In this document: positions 20,986 to 29,189 of the stretch, one piece after another
Layout: every line of letters begins with the position of its first letter
How positions within the stretch are numbered: the stretch's first letter is position 1
Origin: Streptomyces sp. 8K308
GTDB lineage: Bacteria; Actinomycetota; Actinomycetes; Streptomycetales; Streptomycetaceae
Direction: 5' to 3'
DNA: 42,158 bases
NCBI RefSeq assembly: GCF_004348315.1
Contig: NZ_SMKC01000020.1
Location: 1-42,158 of the forward strand
Program-made: the position numbers and the translations under genes
Notes under the pieces: model-generated
The model's database searches: none
Told to the model about the DNA's origin: nothing
Seen by the model: only the letters and a program-made list of their open reading frames with translations

Positions 20986-21951
20986 ATGAAGACACGACTG
21001 CCCGGCGACAGCGGACTCGAGCTCTCCGCCATCGGCCTCGGCTGCATGGGCATGAGCTGGGTCTACGCCGAGTCCGAGCGCGACGACGTCGAGTCCGTCA
21101 AGGTCATCCAGCGCGCCCTCGACCTCGGCGTCACCTTCGTCGACACCGCGGACCTCTACGGCCCGTTCACCAACGAGGAGTTGGTCGGCCGCGCGCTGGC
21201 CGGCCGCCGCGACGAGGTCGTGCTGGCCACCAAGTGCGGCCTGGTGCCGGACATGACGCTCTATCCGACGAAGGTCAAGGTGACGCCCAACGGCCGTCCC
21301 GAGCACATCAGGGCCTCCATCGACGGCAGCCTGCGCCGCCTCGGCACCGACCACGTCGACCTCTACCAGCTGCACCGCATCGACCCCGAGGTGCCCATCG
21401 AGGAGTCGTGGGGCGCCATGGCCGAACTGGTCGCCGCCGGCAAGGCGCGACACATCGGCCTCTCCGAGGCCAAGGTCGAGCACCTGGAGCGCGCCTCCGC
21501 CATCCACCCGGTGGCCACCCTCCAGTCCGAACTGTCGCTGTGGTCGCGGGACCCGCTGGCCGACGTGCTGCCCTGGTGCCAGGCGAACGGCGTCGGCTTC
21601 CTGCCGTTCTCGCCGCTCGGCCGCGGCTTCCTGACCGGCACCATCCGCAGCGCCGACCAGCTGCCGCCCAGCGACTTCCGCTCCCAGCAGCCGAGGTTCG
21701 CGCCCGCCGCGCTGGAGCGCAACCTGCGCATCGTGGACGGCGTCGAGAAGGTCGCCCAGCGCCACGAGGCCACCCCGGCGCAGGTCGCCCTGGCCTGGGT
21801 GCTCGCCCAGGGGCCGCACGTCGTCCCGATCCCCGGCAGCACCAGGCTCGCGCACCTGGAGGACAACGTGAAGTCCGTCGACCTGGAGCTGAGCGACGCC
21901 GACCTCACCGAACTCGACGGCCTGCCCGCGCCCGTCGGCACCCGCTTCTGA
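20986..21951 (+). CDS. Aldo/keto reductase
   Basis: A 321-residue NADPH-dependent (beta/alpha)8 reductase of the AKR13-like group. The catalytic tetrad is visible as D53 and Y58 (FVDTADLYG), K83 (LATKCGL) and H130 (YQLHRID). The C-terminal VVPIPGSTRLAHLEDNV is the NADPH-binding region. AAGGAG lies upstream of the ATG. It lies between the lactonase-like gene and the afsA-like gene on the same strand. It could reduce a ketone on an AfsA product, as known for reduction of the 6-keto group in some butyrolactones, though those reductases are of other families. Confidence 0.92.
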   Translation: MKTRLPGDSGLELSAIGLGCMGMSWVYAESERDDVESVKVIQRALDLGVTFVDTADLYGPFTNEELVGRALAGRRDEVVLATKCGLVPDMTLYPTKVKVTPNGRPEHIRASIDGSLRRLGTDHVDLYQLHRIDPEVPIEESWGAMAELVAAGKARHIGLSEAKVEHLERASAIHPVATLQSELSLWSRDPLADVLPWCQANGVGFLPFSPLGRGFLTGTIRSADQLPPSDFRSQQPRFAPAALERNLRIVDGVEKVAQRHEATPAQVALAWVLAQGPHVVPIPGSTRLAHLEDNVKSVDLELSDADLTELDGLPAPVGTRF

Positions 21952-22037
21952 CCCACGCTTCGGCACCCGCAGCCGACCGTCCGCCACTCTCCCCCAGCTG
22001 ACGCTGGGCGGGGCCCAAGGAAGGTGACCGCCGCACC

Positions 22038-23060
22038 ATGCCGAACCCCGGCTCCCCCCACGCACCCGAAGCCCTGACCATCCCGGTGCCCGACATCGGG
22101 TTCCACTCCACCATCAGCCGCAGCCGCGTCCACCGAGCGGCGTTGGCCGAGACGTTCGTCACCGACATCGTGGCGCTCGCCCCGGACATGTTCGCCTGCG
22201 GCGCCCAACTCCCGCGATCTCACGCCTACTTCGGCGACGGCGGCCGGGCGCCCGCGCACCACGACACGCTGTTGCTGGTCGAGATCGTCCGGCAGGCCGT
22301 GATGGCCGGCGCCCACGAGTTCCACGGCATCCCAGAGCAGGACAAGTTCGTCCTCACCCACAACCGGATCGCTGTCACCTCGCTGCCCGGGCTCCGCGTC
22401 GGACCCGCCCCGGCGCAGCTGACCGTCAACGTCCGCGTCGTCCGCACCGTGCTGCGCGACGGCGTGATCCGCGGCCTCGACTTCGAGGCCATCCTCATCA
22501 TCGAGGGACACCCGGTGGCCGAGGTCGGCATGGGCATGGTCTACAAGACCCCCGACTCCTACGTCCGGCTGCGCGAACGCGGCCGGGCCGAGGCCGGACT
22601 CGCCGCCGAGGGGCTGCCGCTCGACCCCCTCCCGGCGGCCGCCCCCGATCTGGTCGGCCGCCGCGACCAGGACAACGTCGTCCTCGCCGCGCCGCATGCC
22701 ACGGGACCGGGCGAGGTCAGCGCCGGCATCCGGGTCGACCAGGCCCACCCCAGCATGTTCGACCACCCGCAGGACCACATCCCCGGCATGGTGATGAACG
22801 AGGCGTTCCGGCAGATCGCCCTGCACGCCGCCGACTCGGCCCACGCTCTCCACCCGTTCCGCGGCCGACTCACCCGGCTCGACGCCGTCTTCGTCCGCTT
22901 CGGCGAGCTCGACCTGACGGCCACCGCCACCGCCACCGCCGGCGCCCCGGTCACGAGGGACGGTCTGCTGACGGTGCCGGTCACCGCCACCCTCAGCCAG
23001 CGGGACACGCCGATCTCCACCGCCGAGATCGAGCTCACCTACTTACGGCAGGGGGGCTGA
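22038..23060 (+). CDS. AfsA-like autoregulator biosynthesis protein
   Basis: A 340-residue protein with two A-factor-biosynthesis hotdog repeats. Repeat one (about 28-175) shows VHRAALAETFVTDI and GAQLPRSHAYFGD; repeat two (about 230-330) has the hallmark MFDHPQDHIPGMVMNEAFRQ at 240-259. AfsA enzymes join a beta-ketoacyl thioester to the hydroxyl of dihydroxyacetone phosphate, the committed step to gamma-butyrolactones and, through MmfL, to furan hormones. GGAAGGTGA precedes the ATG. It is 3 bp from the monooxygenase gene and starts a tightly packed set. No ArpA-type receptor gene lies in the window. Confidence 0.92.
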   Translation: MPNPGSPHAPEALTIPVPDIGFHSTISRSRVHRAALAETFVTDIVALAPDMFACGAQLPRSHAYFGDGGRAPAHHDTLLLVEIVRQAVMAGAHEFHGIPEQDKFVLTHNRIAVTSLPGLRVGPAPAQLTVNVRVVRTVLRDGVIRGLDFEAILIIEGHPVAEVGMGMVYKTPDSYVRLRERGRAEAGLAAEGLPLDPLPAAAPDLVGRRDQDNVVLAAPHATGPGEVSAGIRVDQAHPSMFDHPQDHIPGMVMNEAFRQIALHAADSAHALHPFRGRLTRLDAVFVRFGELDLTATATATAGAPVTRDGLLTVPVTATLSQRDTPISTAEIELTYLRQGG

Positions 23061-23063
23061 GCG

Positions 23064-24974
23064 GTGCCGACCACGACCGACGTGGCCATCGTCGGCGCGG
23101 GCCCCACAGGACTGGTCGCGGCCTGCGAACTCCTGCGCCACGGCATAGCGGTCCGGCTGATCGACGCGCGCCCCGAACCCTCGGCCCACTCCAAGGCGTT
23201 GCTGCTGTGGCCGCGCAGCATGGACGTGCTCGACCGGCTCGGCATCGCGCGGGCGGCGGCCGGGAAGGCCATCCCGCTGCGGCGGTTCAGCTACTACTCG
23301 TCCAAGCGCCCCGTCGCACACATCGACTTCGACGCCGGGACCTTCCCGCAGTGCCTGCCGCAGCGCTCCACCGAGGAGGTGCTGACCGAGCTGCTGCACG
23401 AGCTCGGCGGCACCGTGGAACGCGGCCGGCGGCTCGTCGAGCTCGACCAACGCCCCGAGGGCGTCCGTCTTGTGACCCGCGACGCGGACGGCGAGACGCG
23501 CACCATGACCGCCGGCTGGGTGATCGGCGCCGACGGCGCGCACAGCACCGTACGCGACCTGCTGGGCATCGAGTTCGCCGGCGCCACCTACCCCAACACC
23601 TTCATGCTGGTCGACGCCTTCGCCACCGCCCGCCGGCGCGGTGCCGGCGGCGACCTCCTCGCCCGTGACATCGCCCACTACTACCAGTCGCCCGGCGGCG
23701 TCCTGGTCGTGGTGCCGCTGCCCGACGGCCGCTCCCGGTTCTTCGTCAACGCGCCGACCGGCCAGCCACGCGCCAGCCTCGAACTGCTCCAGGACGTGGT
23801 GGAACAGCGCGGCCCGGGCGGCGTCGACCTCGCGGACCCGGAGTGGATCAGCACCTTCGAGGTCCACCACCGGCTGGTCACCCGCATGCGTGGCGGACGC
23901 TGCTTCCTCGCCGGCGACGCCGCACACATCCACTCTCCCGCCGGCGGCCAGGGCCTCAACACCGGCCTCCAGGACGCCCACAACCTCGCCTGGAAGCTGG
24001 CCGCCGTGATCACCGGGCGCGCCGGTCCGGTGCTGCTCGACACCTACCACAGGGAACGCCATGCCGTGGCCCGCCAGGTGGTCAGGGACACCGACATCCA
24101 GACCAGGGCCTGGCTGGTGTCGGCCCCCTGGAAGGTCAGGGTGCGCGACGTGCTGCTGCGCGCCGCCGACGCCACCGGCGTGCTCACCCGCCGGTACGCG
24201 CCCGTGATGGCCGGCCGCCGCATCACCTATCCGCCCATGCTGCGCCCGCCAGGACGGCGGGCACGCCCGCACGGCGGCGTCGGGGCCGCCTTCCCCGCCG
24301 GGCTGCCGGCCGCCGGCCAGACCCGGGACGGCTACCGCCTGGTGACCGTGGGCTCCGGCGCCCTCGCCGGGCGCGCCAGGGCCGCGGCCGCCGAGTGGCC
24401 AGGCCTGGTCACGCACCATGCGCTCGACCAGGCCCGCGTGCCGTCGCTGCCCTGCGCCAAGGACGGCTACTACCTGGTCAGACCCGACGGCTACGTCGCC
24501 GACCACGGGCACCCCGAGGACCTCGACTCCGTGCACGCCCTGCTCGCCGCGTTCCACCCCGCGCGGGCGGCAGTGCCCACCCCCACCTCCGAGGAGCACG
24601 CCATGACCACTGCCACCGCCACCGACCCGGACGCGGGCGCCGCCGGCCACGACGGGCCCTGGAAGGAACTCGGCGCCGAACTCGAGGTCGACACCCGCGA
24701 CGCCAGGTCGTGGGTGGAGCGCATCCCACGCGGTGAGAGCCGGCCGTTCCACACCCACCACAGGCCGTGGCTGACCATCGTCGTCAGCGGCGGCACGGCA
24801 CAGGTGAGCGACGCCGAGGGCGCCGAGCCCGAGGACGTCGAACTCGTCACCGGCACGGTCAAGTTCAACCCGCTGCCGGCCGGTGGCAGCGTCCGGCACG
24901 CGCTGCGCAACACCGGCGACACCGACCTGGTGCTGGTCGCGGTCGAACTCGGCGCGGCGGGTGACGCGCGATGA
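23064..24974 (+). CDS. FAD-dependent monooxygenase fused to a cupin domain
   Basis: A single 636-codon frame. Residues 1-513 form a PheA/TfdB-type aromatic hydroxylase: VAIVGAGPTGLVAACEL (7-23, FAD binding), the DGAHSTVRDLLG motif near 157 and CFLAGDAAHIHSPAGGQGLN near 280. Residues 514-636 are a complete cupin beginning MTTATATD with the metal-site motif RPFHTHHRPW. The GTG at 23064 starts it. At the junction, GAGGAG (24591-24596) stands 6 bp before ATG 24603, so the cupin may also be made alone; no stop separates the parts. It overlaps the phosphatase gene by 4 bp. Substrate is probably the AfsA-pathway intermediate, by context only. Confidence 0.88.
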   Translation: MPTTTDVAIVGAGPTGLVAACELLRHGIAVRLIDARPEPSAHSKALLLWPRSMDVLDRLGIARAAAGKAIPLRRFSYYSSKRPVAHIDFDAGTFPQCLPQRSTEEVLTELLHELGGTVERGRRLVELDQRPEGVRLVTRDADGETRTMTAGWVIGADGAHSTVRDLLGIEFAGATYPNTFMLVDAFATARRRGAGGDLLARDIAHYYQSPGGVLVVVPLPDGRSRFFVNAPTGQPRASLELLQDVVEQRGPGGVDLADPEWISTFEVHHRLVTRMRGGRCFLAGDAAHIHSPAGGQGLNTGLQDAHNLAWKLAAVITGRAGPVLLDTYHRERHAVARQVVRDTDIQTRAWLVSAPWKVRVRDVLLRAADATGVLTRRYAPVMAGRRITYPPMLRPPGRRARPHGGVGAAFPAGLPAAGQTRDGYRLVTVGSGALAGRARAAAAEWPGLVTHHALDQARVPSLPCAKDGYYLVRPDGYVADHGHPEDLDSVHALLAAFHPARAAVPTPTSEEHAMTTATATDPDAGAAGHDGPWKELGAELEVDTRDARSWVERIPRGESRPFHTHHRPWLTIVVSGGTAQVSDAEGAEPEDVELVTGTVKFNPLPAGGSVRHALRNTGDTDLVLVAVELGAAGDAR

Positions 24975-25669
24975 CCGCCCGCGCACACCGGCCCTACCTG
25001 GTGTTCTGCGACGTCGACGAGACGCTGATCAGCACCAAGAGCATGTTCGACTTCCTGGCCTTCCACACCCCGCCCGGCGTCTACCGGCGGGTCGCCGGCG
25101 AACTGCGCTCGATGGCCGACCGCGGCGTTCCCCGCACCGAGGTCAACCGCGCCTACTACCGGGCCTACCGCGGCGCCCCGGTGGCAGAGATCCGGGAGGC
25201 CGGCCGCCGTTGGTACGCCGACCGCGTCGCGCGCGAGGGGTTCTACCTGCCGGACACCCTCGTCGCGCTGCGCGAACACCGGCGCGCCGGCGCCGCGTTG
25301 GTGCTGGTCTCCGGCTCCTTCGACGCCTGCCTCGACCCGATCGCGGAGGCGGTGGAGGCCAACCACGTGCTGTGCACCAGGCCGCTGACCGCCGGCGGCC
25401 GCTACACCGGGGACATCGAGACCCCCATGATCGGCGAGCACAAGGAGGCCGCCGTCCGACGGCTGTTGGACGAGCACTCGACCGTCGACCCGGCCGACTG
25501 CTACGCCTACGGCGACCACCCGAGCGACCTGCCGATGCTCGACCTCGTCGGCCACCCGGTCGCCGTCGGGGACCACCCCGAGGTGCTCGCCCACCTCGCC
25601 GCGCGCCAGCGTCGTCGCGCCGTACACACGACCGCAGGACGACCTACCGCGAGAGGAGCGAAGGCATGA
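24971..25669 (+). CDS. HAD-IB family phosphatase
   Basis: A 232-residue HAD hydrolase of the SerB-like IB subfamily. Motif I is VFCDVDETLI with nucleophile D14 and acid D16; motif II is the serine in LVSGSFDA; motif III/IV is the GDHPSDLPML segment with its aspartates, preceded by the lysine in GEHKEAA. The natural role here would be removal of the phosphate left after AfsA-type condensation with a C3-phosphate; MmfP of methylenomycin furan synthesis is a HAD phosphatase in the same genomic setting. Coupled by 4-bp overlaps on both sides. Confidence 0.9.
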   Translation: MTARAHRPYLVFCDVDETLISTKSMFDFLAFHTPPGVYRRVAGELRSMADRGVPRTEVNRAYYRAYRGAPVAEIREAGRRWYADRVAREGFYLPDTLVALREHRRAGAALVLVSGSFDACLDPIAEAVEANHVLCTRPLTAGGRYTGDIETPMIGEHKEAAVRRLLDEHSTVDPADCYAYGDHPSDLPMLDLVGHPVAVGDHPEVLAHLAARQRRRAVHTTAGRPTARGAKA

Positions 25670-26709
25670 CCGCCTTCCCCGAAGGCACCCCGGGCACCGG
25701 CATCGTCGGCGTGGGGTCCCACCTGCCGAGCCAGGTGGTGTCCAACAGCGTCGTCGCCGCCAGGGCCGGCGTCACCCCCGAGTGGATCGTCCGCAAGACC
25801 ACGATCAGGGAACGCCGTTACGCCGGCCAGTACGAGGCGACCTCCGACCTGGCGGTCAAGGCCGCCGAGGCCGCGCTCGCGGACGCCGGGATCACCGCCG
25901 ACCAGCTCGGCTGGGTGCTGGTCGCCACCTCGACCCCCGACCAGCCACAGCCCGCCACCGCCTGCCTGGTGCAGCACCAGATCGGCGCCCACCGGGCCGC
26001 CGCGTTCGACATCAACGCGGTGTGCGCCGGCTTCGTGTTCGCCCTCGCAGCCGGCGCCCGCCTGATGTCGGGCACCGGCGGCTACGGTCTGGTGATCGGC
26101 GCCGACGTCTACTCGCGCATCATCGACCCGAGCGACCGCAAGACGGCGATCCTCTTCGGCGACGGGGCGGGCGCCGTGGTGCTCGGCCCGGTCCCGCGGG
26201 ACCGCGGTTTCGTGGGCGGCGGCATGTCGAGCCGCGGCGACCTGTCCGGGCTCATCCGCGTCGAGGCCGGCGGCAGCCGCGTCCCGGCGAGCAAGGAGAG
26301 CGTCATCGACGGCTCGCACCACTTCAGGATGGACGGGCGCGGGGTCAGGGAGTTCGTCACGGACCAGCTGCCGGTGGCCGTCGCGAACGTGCTCGACGCC
26401 AACGGGCTGATCGGCGACGACGTCGACCACTTCGTCCCGCACCAGGCCAACGGCGCGCTGCTGGCCGACGTCTGGCCGCTGCTCGGGCTCGGCCGGGCCC
26501 GGCAGGTCCTGACGGTTGAGCGGCACGGCAACACCAGCGCCGCCTCCATCCCGATCGCGCTCGACCACGCCCGCCGGGACGGGACGTTCGCGGACGGCGA
26601 CCTGCTGCTGCTCGCGGGGTTCGGCGGCGGCATGTCGGTGGCGACGGCCCTCATCCGCTGGCACGGAGGGCCCACGGCCGGGGCGGGAGGGGCGCCCCGT
26701 GCGGACTGA
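25666..26709 (+). CDS. KAS III-like 3-oxoacyl-ACP synthase
   Basis: A 347-residue thiolase-fold ketosynthase of the FabH group. The Cys-His-Asn triad is visible: C120 (INAVCAGFVFAL), H259 (FVPHQANGALL) and N289 (HGNTSAAS); GFGGGMS closes the active site. Such enzymes condense an acyl-CoA with malonyl-ACP, and could supply the beta-ketoacyl substrate of the AfsA-like protein. GAGAGGAG precedes ATG 25666, which overlaps the phosphatase stop. Housekeeping FabH is unlikely, since no fabD or acpP gene is adjacent. Confidence 0.92.
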   Translation: MTAFPEGTPGTGIVGVGSHLPSQVVSNSVVAARAGVTPEWIVRKTTIRERRYAGQYEATSDLAVKAAEAALADAGITADQLGWVLVATSTPDQPQPATACLVQHQIGAHRAAAFDINAVCAGFVFALAAGARLMSGTGGYGLVIGADVYSRIIDPSDRKTAILFGDGAGAVVLGPVPRDRGFVGGGMSSRGDLSGLIRVEAGGSRVPASKESVIDGSHHFRMDGRGVREFVTDQLPVAVANVLDANGLIGDDVDHFVPHQANGALLADVWPLLGLGRARQVLTVERHGNTSAASIPIALDHARRDGTFADGDLLLLAGFGGGMSVATALIRWHGGPTAGAGGAPRAD

Positions 26710-26914
26710 GCCCGCGGCGCGCCGGCCGCCGTCCAGAGCCGGCCGCACCGACCCGCTGTGGGGGCCGGGACCGCCGTGCGCCACCGCCCTCGCCTGCTGG
26801 TCGATGGGTGGTGGCGAGGACGGCCGGGTCTGCCGGCCCGGCTGCGACGCGCTCGACGACGAGCACGGCCAGCCCGCCGCGGCGTCCCGCTCCCGCGGCG
26901 AACCCGGCGACTAG
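26699..26914 (+). CDS. Possible 71-aa cysteine-containing small protein
   Basis: A GTG at 26699 overlaps the ketosynthase stop by 11 bp and gives a 71-residue arginine- and proline-rich frame. Four cysteines lie in its middle (one at PPCATAL, ALACWSM, then GRVCRPGCD). No ribosome binding site is obvious and no family is recognised. Its C-terminal third is the first copy of a DNA repeat. It may be non-coding 3' sequence of the operon. Confidence 0.3.
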   Translation: MRTEPAARRPPSRAGRTDPLWGPGPPCATALACWSMGGGEDGRVCRPGCDALDDEHGQPAAASRSRGEPGD

Positions 26915-27006
26915 CACGCGCTCGCGCAGCGGATCTCCCGCGACGCGCTCGACGACGAGCGCACCGCGGCGCCGCGTTCGCGCGGCGAACGCGGCGCGGC
27001 GACCCC
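26844..27006. repeat. Imperfect tandem duplication, each copy with a hairpin
   Basis: The 21-bp sequence starting GCGACGCGCTCGACGACGAG occurs at 26844-26864 and again at 26940-26960, an exact offset of 96 bp. Similarity continues beyond it in gapped form to about 26912 and 27006. Each copy ends in an inverted repeat: GCCGCGG/CCGCGGC at 26876-26899 in copy one, and a 13-bp stem at 26969-26997 in copy two. Confidence 0.75.
26969..26997. terminator. Bidirectional terminator hairpin
   Basis: GCGCCGCGTTCGC (26969-26981) and GCGAACGCGGCGC (26985-26997) form a perfect 13-bp stem with a 3-nt loop. It lies between the 3' end of the AfsA-like operon and the 3' end of the convergent tetR gene. There is no U-tract, as is common in actinobacteria. 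Confidence 0.7.
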
Positions 27007-27011
27007 GGTGG

Positions 27012-27614
27012 CTAACCCTCCCCGGTCAGGGGGCCCCGGGGAGCGATCAGACGGCGCGCGCACTCCGCGACGAATCGCTCGTGCTCCGCGAGGATGGCCT
27101 CGTCCGGCTCCTGCCCGAAGAGCAGCCGGACGATCTGCGGCACAGCGAACCAGTAGTTGACCATCCCAAGCAGCACGATCATCAGGTGTTTTGGGTCGAG
27201 GTCCGGGTCGACGGTGCCGGCCTCCTGGGAGGCGCGGACGGCGTCGATCTTGTCGGCGAAGTGGGCGCGGCGCTCCTCGATCGCCGCGCCACCGCGCATG
27301 TCGATGCCCTCCATCCCCTCCCACAGGCACAGGCGCAGGTAGCGCGGGTCGTGCCGGTAGTGCCGGAACAGGCCGGCCACGTACTCGTCCAGCGCGTTGG
27401 CCTCGGGGGTCACGGTGTCCCCGTTGTGCCGCAGATACTCGCTGAGCACCTGCTCGAGCAGCTCCTCCTTGAGGCCGTAGTAGCGATAGATCGACTCCTT
27501 GTTCGCCTTCGCGTTGCGGGCGATCCGGTCCACCCTGGCCCCGGCCACGCCGTGCTCGGCGAACTCGGCGAGCGCCGCGGCCATGATGCGGCTCTTGGTG
27601 TCCAGCGACGTCAT
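27012..27614 (-). CDS. TetR family transcriptional regulator
   Basis: A 200-residue repressor. The HTH is in residues 5-50: TKSRIMAAALAEFAEHGVAG then NKESIYRYYGLKEELL. The C-terminal ligand domain contains LCLWEGMEGIDM and is not of the ArpA butyrolactone-receptor type. Start ATG 27614 is chosen because GGAGGAG precedes it at good spacing; an in-frame ATG at 27677 lies inside the operator region. It is divergent from the MFS exporter and likely represses it. Confidence 0.92.
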   Translation of the reverse strand: MTSLDTKSRIMAAALAEFAEHGVAGARVDRIARNAKANKESIYRYYGLKEELLEQVLSEYLRHNGDTVTPEANALDEYVAGLFRHYRHDPRYLRLCLWEGMEGIDMRGGAAIEERRAHFADKIDAVRASQEAGTVDPDLDPKHLMIVLLGMVNYWFAVPQIVRLLFGQEPDEAILAEHERFVAECARRLIAPRGPLTGEG

Positions 27615-27644
27615 ATGCCACTCCTCCATGGGGTTGCCACACGG

Positions 27645-27705
27645 GAAACCATGCGGTTTCATGACGATAGCGCCCAACCAAACGGTTTGACTGTGTGGTT
27701 TGACT
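27645..27705. promoter_or_regulatory. Candidate TetR operators
   Basis: Between tetR and the MFS gene lie a perfect palindrome GAAACCATGCGGTTTC (27645-27660), a second dyad CAAACGGTTTG (27679-27689), and two direct copies of GGTTTGACT (27684-27692 and 27697-27705). The repeated AAACC/GGTTT half-site suggests several bound dimers covering both promoters. The TTGACT inside each direct copy could serve as a -35 hexamer for the exporter. Confidence 0.65.
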
Positions 27706-27770
27706 CCTTCGTTGAACTAACAAGTTGCAGCCGGGTAAACCAACCCGGCCCCGAAGGAAGAACAGTTCGC

Positions 27771-28991
27771 ATGCAGATAACGCCATCCCCTCGCTTTGTC
27801 TGGCTGTTGACGCTCGCCTGCGGCCTGACGGTGGCGAACCTGTACTACACACAGCCGCTGCTGCACGCCATCTCGGAGAGCTTCGGCGTCTCCCAGGGCA
27901 GCACGGGCGCCGTCGTCACCGCGACCCAACTCGGTTACGCCGCCGCCCTGGTGCTCCTCGTGCCGCTCGGCGACATCGTCCCGCGCCGCCCGCTGGTGTG
28001 CGGCCTGCTGCTGGTCGACGCCGCCGCCCTGACGGTCAGTGCCGTGGCGCCCAACCTCACCACGTTGATCGTCGCCGCCTGCGTCGTCGGCGTCAGCTCC
28101 GTCGTGGTGCAGATCCTGGTCCCCTTCGCCGCCTCCGTGGCCGGCGACGCCGAACGCAACCGTGTCATCGGGATGTTGCTGAGCGGGATGCTGATCGGCG
28201 TGCTGCTCTCCCGCACCTTCGCGGGGCTCGTCTCCGAGGCGATCAGCTGGCGCGCCGTCTACGCGCTCGCCGCCCTCTTCATGCTGCTCGCCGCCTCTGT
28301 CCTGTTCCGGCTGCTCGGCCCGCGTCCGGCCGACCTCAGCATCACCTACCGGCAGCAGATGCGGGCCATCGTCTCGGTCGCCGCGAGCCAGCCCGTGCTG
28401 CGCCGCCGCTCGCTCATCGGTGCCTGCGTCTACGCGGCCTTCAACTGCTTCTGGACGACGGCCGCCTTCCTGCTCGCGGACGACCCCTACCACTTCGACC
28501 AGGGCGACATCGGCCTGTTCGGCCTGGTGGGTGTCGCGGGCGCGCTCACCACCAACCTGGCGGGTCGGTACATGACCGACGCGCGGCAGAGCGTGCTCTC
28601 CGGGCTGATGCTCTCGGCGCTGGTGCTCTCCTTCCTCGCCATGGGCGTCGGCGGCGAGATCCTGTTGCTGCTGATCGTCGGGGTGCTGGTGATGGACGCG
28701 ACCGTGCAGGGCGTGCACCTGCTCAACCAGGGTGTGATCTACGCCCTTCAACCCAGCGCGCGTGCCCGGCTGACGGCCGTCTACATGACGAGCTACTTCA
28801 TCGGCGGCGCGCTCGGTTCCGCCATCGGCTCCACCGCCTACCAGATGGCCGGTTGGGCGGGCGCCTCGGTGGCCGGCGGCGGCCTGTCGCTGATCGCGTT
28901 CCTCGCCTGGGCCGTCAGGACCAGATCCACCGGCCGTGCGGAGCCGGCCGTCCCGCAAGCTCCGGAAATCGCCACCGCACGTACCAGCTAA
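27771..28991 (+). CDS. MFS drug/sugar efflux transporter
   Basis: A 406-residue 12-helix major facilitator of the YnfM/SotB-like group. Seen: ANLYYTQPLLHAI in helix 1, the motif-A-like loop LVPLGDIVPRRPL after helix 2, and the YQMAGWAGASVAGGGLS helix near the end. It probably exports a small hydrophobic compound, perhaps the product of the preceding AfsA-like operon, but the convergent tetR gene separates them. The ATG at 27771 follows GAAGGAAG about 10 bp upstream. Confidence 0.9.
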   Translation: MQITPSPRFVWLLTLACGLTVANLYYTQPLLHAISESFGVSQGSTGAVVTATQLGYAAALVLLVPLGDIVPRRPLVCGLLLVDAAALTVSAVAPNLTTLIVAACVVGVSSVVVQILVPFAASVAGDAERNRVIGMLLSGMLIGVLLSRTFAGLVSEAISWRAVYALAALFMLLAASVLFRLLGPRPADLSITYRQQMRAIVSVAASQPVLRRRSLIGACVYAAFNCFWTTAAFLLADDPYHFDQGDIGLFGLVGVAGALTTNLAGRYMTDARQSVLSGLMLSALVLSFLAMGVGGEILLLLIVGVLVMDATVQGVHLLNQGVIYALQPSARARLTAVYMTSYFIGGALGSAIGSTAYQMAGWAGASVAGGGLSLIAFLAWAVRTRSTGRAEPAVPQAPEIATARTS

Positions 28992-29189
28992 CGTTTACGC
29001 GCTCGTTTCCAAGGCGATGTGCGGCACTTCGGCAGGGAGAAATTTTCGGCATTCTCAAAACCGATTCCCGTGGCCTCCCCGTGGGCGATATCGCGTCATT
29101 TGTATGGTCTGGATTTGGGGATCCCTTGGGGTAACCTTTAAGTACACTCCAATGACCAGGGGTGCTTGACCAAACGACTGGGGGTCGTC

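Noticed and set aside
24883..25665. Long open frame extending upstream of the ketosynthase
   Set aside because: The ribosome binding site and coupling ATG at 25666 define the gene; upstream translation is a shadow of the phosphatase gene.
27012..27614. TetR gene as receptor of the AfsA-pathway signal
   Set aside because: The ligand domain lacks ArpA/ScbR-family features and the gene is divergent from an exporter, its likely own target.
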